From the NCBI RefSeq assembly GCF_900119485.1, contig NZ_FPJZ01000004.1:13773-77772 (forward strand): a DNA stretch of 64,000 nucleotides, given 5' to 3'. Shown here one piece after another: positions 44,953-52,953 of the stretch. Both the position numbers and the translations under genes were made by a program. Position 1 is the first letter of the stretch, and the number at the start of each line of letters is the position of its first letter. The notes beneath the pieces are model-generated. The model saw only the letters and a list, made by a program, of their open reading frames with translations, made no database searches and had not been told where the DNA came from. Source of the stretch: Thermoactinomyces sp. DSM 45891. Its GTDB lineage: Bacteria > Bacillota > Bacilli > Thermoactinomycetales > Thermoactinomycetaceae.

Positions 44953-45243
44953 TTATTTTTCATCCATGTTTACAACCATATGGCGGATGATATTTTCATC
45001 AATGTTGATTACACGCTCCAACTCAGAAACCATAGCAGCTTCTCCGTTGAAGTTTACAACTGTATAAACACCTTCACGGTATTTATCGATGAGGTAAGCC
45101 AAACGACGTTTCCCCATGTCGTCGGTCTTCACAACTTCGCCACTGTTGTTTGTAATCACACCCGCTACTTTCTCACGGGTTGCTTTCACAGCTTCTTCGT
45201 CCATGTCTGGACGTACGATGTACATCAATTCGTATTTGTGCAT
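44953..45243 (-). CDS. rpsF: 30S ribosomal protein S6
   Basis: A 96-residue S6 (MHKYELMYIVRPDMDEEAVK, then DDMGKRRLAYLIDKYREGVY). AGGAGGTGTAGA lies just before the ATG. First gene of the operon; its leader has a hairpin that could be the S6:S18 feedback element. Confidence 0.97.
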   Translation of the reverse strand: MHKYELMYIVRPDMDEEAVKATREKVAGVITNNSGEVVKTDDMGKRRLAYLIDKYREGVYTVVNFNGEAAMVSELERVINIDENIIRHMVVNMDEK

Positions 45244-45270
45244 TCCGTCTACACCTCCTTCTGGACTTTG

Positions 45271-45295
45271 CGGCTCTCACAGCTAAGGAGAGAGC
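45271..45295 (-). promoter_or_regulatory. Candidate S6:S18 leader hairpin
   Basis: On the minus strand GCTCTC (45290-45295) pairs with GAGAGC (45273-45278), followed at once by CCG. rpsF leaders in many bacteria carry a hairpin with a CCG motif bound by S6:S18. The match is partial. Confidence 0.35.
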
Positions 45296-45444
45296 AAGGG
45301 GCGAGCATATTTACTCACGTTAATCCATTCTAGCAAAGCTCAACTATAATAGCAAGCTAGAAGCAATTTCCTATTTTGTGAAACTCCGTTGATGTTACGG
45401 ATAAATCTATCAAACGTACGTTCGAATGGAGAGTAGTTAACTTT

Positions 45445-46545
45445 CTACACATTAAAGCGGAAGTTCATCACATCTCCATCATTTACCACATAATCCTTAC
45501 CTTCTAATCGAAGTAGACCCTTTTCACGTGCCTGTCCTAAGCTTCCAGAGTTGGTTAAATCTTCATAAGCAACGGTCTCAGCGCGAATGAAACCACGTTC
45601 AAAATCCGTATGAATCACACCTGCCGCTTGTGGTGCTTTCGTGCCTTCTCGAATAGTCCAAGCCCGTACTTCTTTTTCACCCGCAGTAAAGTAAGTGATC
45701 AATCCTAGTAGACGATACGCCTCCGTAATCAAACGATCAAGTCCTGATTGCTCCAAGCCTAACTCTTCTAGGAACATTTTTCGTTCCTCATTATCTAACT
45801 CCGCAATTTCAGCCTCAACTTGAGCACTGATCGTTACAACTCCAGCGCCTTCGGATGCAGCAATTTCCTTTACCCGTTGAACATGAGGGTTCCCATCTGG
45901 GTTGGCAACTTCCTCTTCACTTACATTTGCTGCATAAAGCATGTTTTTCATCGTTAGCAAGTTAAGACTTTTTACAATCAGCTTCTCCTCAGGGCTAAGA
46001 TCCACAGAGCGTGCTGGCTTTCCTTCTTCTAGTACAGGAAGGATCTTCGATAACACATCATGCTCTTGCGTAGCCAGTTTCTCTCCACTTTTCTTCTGGC
46101 GTAAAACGCGATCCATCCGCTTTTCAACTGTCTCCATATCCGCAAATACGAGTTCGAGATTAATCGTTTCCATATCATCGGCTGGATCAATCCGTCCAGA
46201 TACGTGAGTAATATTCTCATCTTCAAAACACCGCACTACATGGATAATTGCATCTACTTCGCGAATATGAGAAAGAAACTTATTTCCTAGCCCCTCTCCC
46301 TTGCTTGCACCTTTCACTAAGCCTGCAATATCAACAAAATGAAAAGAAGTAGGAACAACTCTCTGGGGATTGACCACTTGCTTTAGACGATCCAGCCTTA
46401 CATCTGGTACATCTACCACTCCTACGTTTGGGTCAATGGTGCAAAATGGATAGTTTGCCGATTCTGCCCCGGCTTGCGTAATCGCATTAAATAATGTGGA
46501 TTTCCCTACATTCGGGAGACCTACTATTCCTGTCGTCAATGCCAT
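45445..46545 (-). CDS. ychF: Ribosome-associated redox-regulated GTPase/ATPase YchF
   Basis: A 366-residue OBG-family P-loop protein, the exact length of Bacillus YchF. Visible: the P-loop GLPNVGKST, DIAGLVKGASKGEGLGNKF, NVSEEE (the variant base-specificity motif that favours ATP) and a C-terminal TGS domain with YFTAGEKEVRAWTIREG and HTDFERGFIRAETV. I place the start at MALTTGIVG (46545), as in homologs; thirteen further in-frame codons upstream lack a better ribosome site. Confidence 0.96.
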   Translation of the reverse strand: MALTTGIVGLPNVGKSTLFNAITQAGAESANYPFCTIDPNVGVVDVPDVRLDRLKQVVNPQRVVPTSFHFVDIAGLVKGASKGEGLGNKFLSHIREVDAIIHVVRCFEDENITHVSGRIDPADDMETINLELVFADMETVEKRMDRVLRQKKSGEKLATQEHDVLSKILPVLEEGKPARSVDLSPEEKLIVKSLNLLTMKNMLYAANVSEEEVANPDGNPHVQRVKEIAASEGAGVVTISAQVEAEIAELDNEERKMFLEELGLEQSGLDRLITEAYRLLGLITYFTAGEKEVRAWTIREGTKAPQAAGVIHTDFERGFIRAETVAYEDLTNSGSLGQAREKGLLRLEGKDYVVNDGDVMNFRFNV

Positions 46546-46645
46546 CTTAAAGTTCAACTCCAATTTTCCCGATTCTTGATTCAACTATCTTATTATAGCG
46601 GAAATAATTCGTAACAAAAAGCGATTCCAATGGAACCGCTCCACT

Positions 46646-46852
46646 TTATATATCTTCTCGCTCAGCTGACATAAGCACCTTTTTTAACTTCTGTTCAAAC
46701 CTCATCCTAGGTAGCAAGACACTATGTTCACAACCTGTGCATTTGATGCGGATATCCATTCCCATACGGATCACTTTCCAAGCATTGGTTCCGCAAGGAT
46801 GTGCCTTCTTCATCTCCACCACATCACCTAATCCAAAATCTTTTCTCTGCAA
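46646..46852 (-). CDS. DUF951 family protein
   Basis: A 68-residue protein with the family core KDFGLGDVVEMKKAHPCGTN followed by RMGMDIRIKCTGCEHSVLLP; the Cys residues may bind zinc. Homologs are about 65 residues long, which fits a TTG start at 46852 with GTGGGG six bases upstream; an in-frame ATG at 46882 would add ten residues without a ribosome site. Located between plsC and ychF, as in many Bacillales. Function unknown. Confidence 0.85.
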   Translation of the reverse strand: MQRKDFGLGDVVEMKKAHPCGTNAWKVIRMGMDIRIKCTGCEHSVLLPRMRFEQKLKKVLMSAEREDI

Positions 46853-46893
46853 GAAAGTCCCCACTCTCCATTTTAAAATCATCTACGTACAAC

Positions 46894-47514
46894 TTAATCC
46901 ATTTGCTCAACCGACTTCCGCAAGTCCTGCAGTGCTTGCAAAATTTGTTGCGAAAGATATTCTTGTCTCTCCCGAAAGGTTCCTGCTTCTGGGACTAAAA
47001 TCAAATCACCCACAATGATTCGAATCTTGCTGGGTTTAATCCAAATATTCCCAACAGGTAGTGCCTTTTCGCTACCTGATAGGTAAATAGGGACAACAGG
47101 AACATTCCCTTTTAAGGATAAGAATGCAGCACCTTGTTTTACTTCTTGAAGGGGGGCTACATCCTCTCTGATTCCACCCTCGGGAAAGAGGCCTACACAT
47201 TTTTGCTCCTGTAAATAACGTAAGGCAGTGCGTATTGCTTGAATATCCGCTTTCTCTCGATTCACAGGAAATGCTTGAAATATATCCAAAAAAAACTTTG
47301 TGATTTGGAATCTCCATGCTTCTGCTTTTGCCATAAAATGAACATGACGCGGCAGCATAGAGCCGATATAAAAAGGATCGATATAACTAATATGATTACC
47401 GACTATAAGTGCGGCCCCTTCACGGGGAAATTTTTCCAATCCGATTACTTCCACACGATGATATAAGCGGAGGAACATTCGAATCATCCATTTTAATAGT
47501 GATGATGTGAGCAT
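46894..47514 (-). CDS. plsC: 1-acyl-sn-glycerol-3-phosphate acyltransferase family protein
   Basis: A 206-residue membrane-associated acyltransferase with the catalytic HX4D motif in GNHISYIDPFYIG and the second-block motif FPEGGIRED. It would convert lysophosphatidate to phosphatidate. GGAGG lies eight bases before ATG 47514. A paralog assignment is not possible from this window, so the symbol is provisional. It diverges from yyaC. Confidence 0.86.
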   Translation of the reverse strand: MLTSSLLKWMIRMFLRLYHRVEVIGLEKFPREGAALIVGNHISYIDPFYIGSMLPRHVHFMAKAEAWRFQITKFFLDIFQAFPVNREKADIQAIRTALRYLQEQKCVGLFPEGGIREDVAPLQEVKQGAAFLSLKGNVPVVPIYLSGSEKALPVGNIWIKPSKIRIIVGDLILVPEAGTFRERQEYLSQQILQALQDLRKSVEQMD

Positions 47515-47588
47515 CAAAAAATCCTCCTTCCATAGAAATTGGTTCTACATAATTAGACTACCCACTCTACAAATCTCTCAATCTGTAG

Positions 47589-47618
47589 GTATAAACCTCT
47601 TAATATATCCGTATACTG
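47589..47618 (+). promoter_or_regulatory. Sigma-F/G-type promoter of yyaC
   Basis: GTATA at 47589-47593, 15 bases, CCGTATACTG at 47609-47618, 33 bases before the start codon. Same spacing and the same CC variant as the pbpG promoter at 8020. Confidence 0.55.
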
Positions 47619-47650
47619 TAACATCAATATATTCTGAGAGGACGCTGGTG

Positions 47651-48253
47651 ATGAAAGAATCTAACCCATTCAAAACTCTTTCTCCATTTCGCATCTCTTA
47701 TCAAGATCCTAGCGCACTAAGCCATTGCACTCATTCCCTTTATCAACACCTCTTACAGCTTCCTCATGGACGTAAAATTGTCTGTGTTTGTATCGGTACA
47801 GATCGATCAACTGGGGATTCACTAGGCCCCCTTGTTGGCTCTATCCTACAGAAAAAAACATTTCCTGATATAGCGGAAGTATATGGAACACTTGACGAAC
47901 CAGTTCATGCTCTCAATTTAGCCAGTACGGTAGAAATGATTCAACAGGACCATCCTGATCACTTTATGATCGCCATTGACGCATGTCTAGGTCAATTAAA
48001 AAATGTTGGTGCCATACAGGTTTCCCAAGGCTCCATCAAGCCAGGAGCAGGTGTTAATAAAGATCTCCCAGAGGTAGGAAATCTTTCGATTACAGGTATT
48101 GTGAACGTATCTGGTTTTATGGAATATCTTGTCCTACAAAACACTCGCTTAAGTCTAGTTATGAATATGGCTGAGATTATTGCGGAGAGTATTAAGCAGT
48201 CCATTCAACTGGTACAAGATACCTCTTTAGACCGTGCACAACCTTATGTATAA
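47651..48253 (+). CDS. yyaC: Sporulation protein YyaC (spore protease-like)
   Basis: A 200-residue protein with the DUF1256/YyaC core: IVCVCIGTDRSTGDSLGPLV, GTLDEPVHALNL, IDACLGQLKNVGAI and SIKPGAGVNKDLPEVGNLSI. It is related to the germination protease GPR fold and is expressed in the forespore in B. subtilis. ATG 47651 follows GAGAGG and gives the usual family length; in-frame sequence upstream extends into the promoter. It lies beside parB as in Bacillus. Confidence 0.92.
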   Translation: MKESNPFKTLSPFRISYQDPSALSHCTHSLYQHLLQLPHGRKIVCVCIGTDRSTGDSLGPLVGSILQKKTFPDIAEVYGTLDEPVHALNLASTVEMIQQDHPDHFMIAIDACLGQLKNVGAIQVSQGSIKPGAGVNKDLPEVGNLSITGIVNVSGFMEYLVLQNTRLSLVMNMAEIIAESIKQSIQLVQDTSLDRAQPYV

Positions 48254-48278
48254 TGTACCCTTAATGGACAGCGATAAC

Positions 48279-48333
48279 AAACAACCCTAATCTTCGTGTG
48301 AAGTCGTTTTCACATGAAGTTGGGGTTGTTTGT
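48279..48333. terminator. Bidirectional terminator between yyaC and parB
   Basis: A long stem: AACAACCCTAATCTTCGTGTGA from 48279 pairs with TCACATGAAGTTGGGGTTGT ending near 48330, with minor mismatches and T-rich flanks. Confidence 0.8.
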
Positions 48334-48355
48334 GCTTCCTTTTCCTTCTCCTACC

Positions 48356-49225
48356 CTACAAAATCCGATCTTGTTGCAGCAACTCTACAATCCGCTCCAG
48401 CTCGCGCTCAGAGTAGTATTCAATCTCAATTTTTCCTTTTCTTCTCCCTGGACGAATCTTAACAGATGTACTAAATATCTCTTGGAGCAAACCTTCAAAA
48501 TGCCTCATCTCGGGAGAAAGGTCTTGTTCTTGCTTCGGCTTCTCTGACTTTGAATTCCCCTTTTGATTAAGACGCTGAATCCACTCTTCTAGTTGACGAA
48601 CGTTCGTCTCCTCTTCGATTACTTTCTTGGAGAGCCTCTTTTGTAAGTCTGAATCTTTGATTCCTAGAAGCGCTCTGGCATGGCCCATGGACAGTGTTCC
48701 ACGTGAAACATTTTCTTGAATCTCCGCGGGAAGCTGAAGAAGACGAATGAAATTGGTAACATGTGACCGGCTTACCCCCACTCGCTCTGACAATTGCTCT
48801 TGCGTTAAATGCAAGTGTTGAAGCAATTTTTGATACGCCATTGCCACCTCGATTGGGTTTAAGTCCTCTCTTTGTAGGTTTTCTACCAGCGCGATTTCCA
48901 TCATTTCATTGTCTGTATAATCCCTAACGACAACCGGGACCTTCTCCAAACCTACCCGCTTCGCCGCACGAAACCGACGTTCTCCGGCTACAATCTCATA
49001 TCCACGAATACTTTTCCTTACAATCAAGGGCTGAATAATCCCATGTTGTTTCACAGACTCCGATAATTCGTTTAAAGAGCCATCTTCATCAAAGTGCTTT
49101 CGGGGTTGATATGGATTAGCACGTAATTCAAGGACCTCTATTTCTTTTACAATGTCATCGTCACGAACATCAGCATCTGTGTTGAGAAAAAGTGCGTTTA
49201 ACCCTTTACCTAAACCTTTACTCAC
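48356..49225 (-). CDS. parB: Chromosome partitioning protein ParB (Spo0J)
   Basis: A 289-residue CTP-dependent DNA clamp. Visible: N-terminal CTP-binding motifs (QHGIIQPLIVRKS, GERRFRAAKRVG, LVENLQREDLNPIE), the central helix-turn-helix (TQEQLSERVGVSRSHVTNFI) and the C-terminal dimer domain with a basic patch. It spreads from parS sites, recruits SMC and stimulates ParA. It overlaps the 3' end of parA by eight bases, so they share an operon. A perfect parS lies inside the gene. Confidence 0.96.
   Translation of the reverse strand: MSKGLGKGLNALFLNTDADVRDDDIVKEIEVLELRANPYQPRKHFDEDGSLNELSESVKQHGIIQPLIVRKSIRGYEIVAGERRFRAAKRVGLEKVPVVVRDYTDNEMMEIALVENLQREDLNPIEVAMAYQKLLQHLHLTQEQLSERVGVSRSHVTNFIRLLQLPAEIQENVSRGTLSMGHARALLGIKDSDLQKRLSKKVIEEETNVRQLEEWIQRLNQKGNSKSEKPKQEQDLSPEMRHFEGLLQEIFSTSVKIRPGRRKGKIEIEYYSERELERIVELLQQDRIL
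48695..48710. promoter_or_regulatory. parS site (consensus)
   Basis: TGTTCCACGTGAAACA, an exact match to the Bacillus parS consensus, inside the parB gene as in B. subtilis. Confidence 0.95.
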
Positions 49226-49934
49226 TTCTCGCCACTTCCTTTGCTAATTGCATATAGCATTCAGCGCCTTTCGATCTTGGATCATAGGCAATAATCGATT
49301 TGCCATAACTAGGCGCCTCCGATAAACGAACATTACGAGGGATAACCGTCTCGTACACCCTAGACTGAAAGTATTTTTTTACTTCTTCCATCACTTGGAC
49401 CGACAAGTTGGTTCTAGCATCAAACATGGTCAGAAGAACACCCTCTACCTCAAGATGCCTATTTAGATGTTTTTGCACAAGACGAACCGTGTTAAGCAAT
49501 TGGCCTAGCCCTTCTAATGCGTAAAATTCACATTGAATCGGGATAATAACCGACTCTGCGGCAGTCAAGGCATTTAGTGTAATAATGCCTAATGATGGTG
49601 GACAATCGATAAAAATATAATCAAATTCATGCTTACAGGTTTGTAGCGCTCGTTTGAGCCGTAGTTCTCTCGAAATGGCCTGTCCCAATTCAATTTCTGC
49701 CCCTGCTAATTGAATTGTTGCTGGGATCAAATGAAAGTTATCAACGTCTGTTGGTAGAATGACTTCTTCAACAGAGCGATCATTAATCAAAACATCATAT
49801 ACACAATGCTTCACGTCCGCTTTGTTAATACCTAAGCCGCTTGTGGTATTCCCTTGCGGATCAATATCTACAATTAAAATTTTCTTGCCTATCGCCGCCA
49901 AACATGCTGCTAAGTTTATAGAGGTTGTAGTTTT
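49218..49934 (-). CDS. parA: ParA (Soj), second exon
   Basis: This is the 3' exon of a MinD/ParA-type ATPase that works with ParB in origin segregation and control of DnaA. It starts at the AAA codon (49932-49934) and reads KTTTSINLAACLAAIGKKIL, VDIDPQGNTTSGLG, DYIFIDCPPSLGIITLNALT and so on for 238 codons. The first 15 residues, MGKIIAIANQKGGVG, are encoded at 51722-51766 beyond a group II intron. Joined, the exons give 253 residues, the usual Soj length, with an intact deviant Walker A (KGGVGKTTT). A reading from the first start-like codon at 49901 would give a protein without its ATP site. Overlaps parB. Confidence 0.93.
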   Translation of the reverse strand, partial: KTTTSINLAACLAAIGKKILIVDIDPQGNTTSGLGINKADVKHCVYDVLINDRSVEEVILPTDVDNFHLIPATIQLAGAEIELGQAISRELRLKRALQTCKHEFDYIFIDCPPSLGIITLNALTAAESVIIPIQCEFYALEGLGQLLNTVRLVQKHLNRHLEVEGVLLTMFDARTNLSVQVMEEVKKYFQSRVYETVIPRNVRLSEAPSYGKSIIAYDPRSKGAECYMQLAKEVARSE

Positions 49935-49989
49935 GTAGGGTAGAAGGTAGGCGCCTTGCTAAGAAGCAGGTCTCCTACCAACCCCCTCC

Positions 49990-50023
49990 GAACCGTACGT
50001 ACACCTTTCGGCATATACGGCTC
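49990..50023 (-). ncRNA. Group II intron domain V
   Basis: On the minus strand it begins GAGCCGTATATGCCGAAAGG and ends TACGGTTC, 34 nt in all. It forms the conserved hairpin with a GAAA tetraloop and the AGC catalytic triad near its 5' end. Confidence 0.9.
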
Positions 50024-50063
50024 TCCAGCTATCACAGAATCACACAAGACGAAAAAATGAAAC

Positions 50064-51227
50064 TTATCGCGGATCATACTGGACGAATCGATCCCCATCC
50101 CTAGCCCGAAGAACCCTCTTCTCTTTTGATCCATATCGATTCAATGTCTTCTTAACGGAACTCTTTTCTTTCGCTGCGATGGTTTTACATAAGCTTATAA
50201 AATGGATGTCACAAAATTCGTCCCTCTGTTTCGGAAAATACTTCTTAGCCTCTGTATAAATATCAAATAATTGCAACTCACGACGATATAACTCGATAAT
50301 CTGTGGAATCGATAAATGAATTCGATTCGAAACATGACAGGCTCTCCCGCTTTTTGTGAAGGACTTTATCCAGTTCCAACATTCCTCTTCTGCTATGCAA
50401 ACCTTCCACTTCTGATGATTCTTCAGCCAGTTCATCTGATAGGGACCGATCACTTTCCTCCCCTTATGCTCTGGATTATGCACAAGAATCGGTAGGTGCC
50501 GTTGATCAAAAGCCGATTGTAACCGCTGTTGGTATCTTTTCACTTCCGAAAATGGAGCATCTACACAGATATGGACTTGCGAATGAATCCGAATATAAAC
50601 GACTTTCATTCCAAGGAGCGCACGCTGCACAAGGGTGTCAATCGCTTTATGTAGTGTAGTAGATAATGGCTGTACACCATAACGCTCATATTCTGGATGT
50701 GGATGAAGCCACTTTTGGCGATGAAATCTTCGAACCAACTCTAACCACCGACCATCCTGACACCGCGTCTTCAACAGGGTACGACAATGCTCCCAAGTAT
50801 CCAGCAGTTCACTTGGTATCGAAAATGAAACCAACCAGCTATTGGCAACTCTTCGTAATGTATTCCCTAACTCACGAAAATCATGATGTTTCATAGAAAC
50901 TCCTTGATCCATCACAAACTGATTTTCATGCACTGGAAATAGCGCCTGGTGACATACTTGAAGAATGTACATAACCGTCATCTCAGGAAACAGCGTCTGC
51001 CCCCCCACCTTCCTGCGTGGATGCCAGCGCTCTGACTGAATCAAATCGTACCAGCTTTCCCATTGATAGGCTCCGAGTGGATTCGTTATCGATTCCACTG
51101 CTGAGTTCCCTACATAGGAGTAAACATCCGGATTATACAGGATTCGATACAATCGATTGAATTGGAAATTTTCGTCTTGTCTTGCTTTCTGTTTGATCAG
51201 AGATAGCATTAGTTCGGCTGATTGCAT
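50064..51227 (-). CDS. Intron-encoded maturase-like protein with degenerate reverse transcriptase
   Basis: A 387-residue protein with GAGGT seven bases before its ATG. The start (NRLYRILYNPDVYSYVGNSA) matches the RT-0/N-terminal region of group II intron proteins. The C-terminal third (ELYRRELQLFDIYTEAKKYF, then HFISLCKTIAAKEKSSVKKT) matches the maturase (domain X) pattern of a tyrosine-rich helix then K-x-L-A-x-K and K-x-YG. In between, the RT motifs are degenerate: the place of YADD reads VVYIRIHSQVHICVD, and no catalytic Asp pair is visible. It has probably kept the splicing role while losing DNA synthesis. A C-terminal endonuclease is also absent. Confidence 0.8.
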   Translation of the reverse strand: MQSAELMLSLIKQKARQDENFQFNRLYRILYNPDVYSYVGNSAVESITNPLGAYQWESWYDLIQSERWHPRRKVGGQTLFPEMTVMYILQVCHQALFPVHENQFVMDQGVSMKHHDFRELGNTLRRVANSWLVSFSIPSELLDTWEHCRTLLKTRCQDGRWLELVRRFHRQKWLHPHPEYERYGVQPLSTTLHKAIDTLVQRALLGMKVVYIRIHSQVHICVDAPFSEVKRYQQRLQSAFDQRHLPILVHNPEHKGRKVIGPYQMNWLKNHQKWKVCIAEEECWNWIKSFTKSGRACHVSNRIHLSIPQIIELYRRELQLFDIYTEAKKYFPKQRDEFCDIHFISLCKTIAAKEKSSVKKTLNRYGSKEKRVLRARDGDRFVQYDPR

Positions 51228-51721
51228 TCCGCATACCTCACTTTATCCCTGTAATCTGATAACCTGCCTTCCTTCGCCATGTAATCGTCTTTCTCGATCT
51301 CGGACTACTATGAAGGCTCCGACGCCATGAGAAGAATATCATCTTCCTTTAGGCCTCTCCGTTTCAGTTTCATAGAGCTATCTGAGTAACGTAGGTTCCC
51401 CGTTCGCTTCTTTCTCAATCCATTGACTGATTGGGAGATCGTAGAGAGTACATCGACTATGGGTAACGGTCTCTGTAACCATCTCATATGCAGTTATGTT
51501 CACATACCATGCATATCCCCGGTGGCAGGGCCTCAAAGCTAGAGTTCAAGCAGTTTAGCTTTAACCATATCACTCCATGGTGTCGCAAGTTCTGACAACT
51601 CACTTTTTGGGCATGCGATGTTCCCTGTCCAGTTTCCCTTACAGGTAAGCCCAATCACCAGTAGGACATCTCTCTAATCCTACACCTTTCTGGCATCTCT
51701 ATGAAACCTGTACGGACGCAC

Positions 51722-51766
51722 ACCCACTCCACCCTTTTGATTGGCGATAGCAATGATCTTACCCAT
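51722..51766 (-). CDS. parA: ParA (Soj), first exon
   Basis: Fifteen codons from ATG 51766 reading MGKIIAIANQKGGVG, the start of ParA up to the middle of the Walker A loop. The next base on this strand is the first of the group II intron. It follows noc by about 90 bases. Confidence 0.9.
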
Positions 51767-51854
51767 ACAATCACCCCATTCTAAGAAACTTCCCACTCAT
51801 CATATCGAAAATAAGCGTTATAAGTAAAGCTTGTATGATCTTGTCGAATCCACA

Positions 51855-52685
51855 CTATGCATGAACCGGCTGCTTAGGAATCCGTATCACGACCTCGTAA
51901 AAATCATCGTGTTCCTTCTCTTCTGTGGATATTTCCATCCCTGTTTGCTTTACTAAATCAATCGATTGTCGAATCGTGTTTACAGCAAGCCTGAGATCCC
52001 GTGTATAACTCTTACGTCGCAACTGTTTTTGTTCAATTTCGTTTATCTCCATCAGCTTCTTGATCTTTTCCTCTGACTGTTTTACATTTAATTCTTTTTG
52101 TATAATCTCTTCCAGCATAGATAAAATAAGAGTTTCATCTTTTAACGTCAATAAGGCTCTGGCATGTCTTTCCGTGATGGTTCGTTTTAAAAGCTCATTT
52201 TGAACCTCTGTTGGTAGTTGGAGTAGTCGGATTTTATTGGCAATCGTTGACTGCCCTTTCCCTAATTTCTGGGCTAACTCCTCTTGCGTAAGAGATTGGA
52301 TCTCGATCAAGTTCTGATAAGCCCTTGCTTCTTCAATCACGGTTAAATTCTCACGCTGTAAATTTTCAATGAGTGATGCAGATGCGGCTTGATGATCAGA
52401 CATGTCTTTAATAATAGCTGGAATGGTGGGATGCCCTAGACGAAGGACTGCCCTCCATCTCCGCTCCCCCGCAATGATTTCATACCCTTTTTGCTTTCTT
52501 CTGACTACGATAGGCTGAATGACCCCATGTTGCTGAATCGTCTGACATAGTTCATCCAACCGTTCATCCTCAAATATCGTACGCGGTTGATAAGGACTGA
52601 CCGAAATCTCTGCTACTGATATATCCTTCATTTGCTCCGTTATCTTCTCTGATAAGCCAAAGAAACGAGTAAAAGGCTCCTTCAT
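51855..52685 (-). CDS. noc: Nucleoid occlusion protein Noc
   Basis: A 276-residue ParB paralog: SPYQPRTIFEDERLDELCQT, GERRWRAVLRLG and NLQRENLTVIEEARAY (CTP-binding part), then helix-turn-helix TQEELAQKLGKGQSTIANKI. The N-terminus (MKEPFTRFFGLSEK) is the amphipathic membrane-binding helix typical of Noc and absent from ParB, which separates the two paralogs here. Noc blocks septation over the nucleoid. Order rsmG-noc-parA-parB is the Bacillus one, although here some 4.7 kb of other genes separate rsmG from noc. Confidence 0.93.
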   Translation of the reverse strand: MKEPFTRFFGLSEKITEQMKDISVAEISVSPYQPRTIFEDERLDELCQTIQQHGVIQPIVVRRKQKGYEIIAGERRWRAVLRLGHPTIPAIIKDMSDHQAASASLIENLQRENLTVIEEARAYQNLIEIQSLTQEELAQKLGKGQSTIANKIRLLQLPTEVQNELLKRTITERHARALLTLKDETLILSMLEEIIQKELNVKQSEEKIKKLMEINEIEQKQLRRKSYTRDLRLAVNTIRQSIDLVKQTGMEISTEEKEHDDFYEVVIRIPKQPVHA

Positions 52686-52794
52686 ACACTCACCACCTAC
52701 GCCTTCCTATACATAATAAATTGGGAGGGATTTGTATACATTTCGCTATATGTTAACAACTACCTGCTAAAAAAGAAAAAATTGACAATCAATA

Positions 52795-52810
52795 TGTTTC
52801 ACGTGAAACA
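52795..52810. promoter_or_regulatory. parS site (one-base variant)
   Basis: TGTTTCACGTGAAACA, a perfect palindrome fitting TGTTNCACGTGAAACA. It lies between noc and the ParM-like gene. Confidence 0.88.
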
Positions 52811-52881
52811 TATTTTTTATTATTTGACTGTTCCAATAAAATGATTTCTATCTAGAAAATGTGAAAAACAGCGAATTATGA

Positions 52882-52911
52882 TTGACCCTTTCATTCTGCA
52901 CTTGATAGAAT
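52882..52911 (+). promoter_or_regulatory. Vegetative promoter of the ParM-like gene
   Basis: TTGACC at 52882-52887, an 18-base spacer and TAGAAT at 52906-52911, 43 bases before the start codon. Confidence 0.55.
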
Positions 52912-52953
52912 CGTTGGAGAGAAGAATTTCATCCATTATTAGGAGGAATACAT

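Larger units (their letters stand above)
49935..51721 (-). mobile_element. Group II intron inserted in parA
   Basis: A 1,787-nt intron. The 5' end (51721) reads GTGCG, the GUGYG consensus; the 3' end (49935) reads AC, the AY consensus. A classic 34-nt domain V lies at 49990-50023. It is followed by a domain VI-like stem with a candidate branch A seven bases from the 3' end (49941). A maturase-like gene lies inside at 50064-51227, in the domain IV position. The 5' exon ends GTGGGT; ACCCAT on the intron strand at 51459-51464 could pair with it as EBS1. Splicing restores the ParA frame exactly. Confidence 0.9.

Noticed and set aside
49218..49901. parA as a truncated pseudogene
   Set aside because: The missing N-terminus is present at 51722-51766, intron ends and domain V are canonical, and the joined exons give a full-length ParA.
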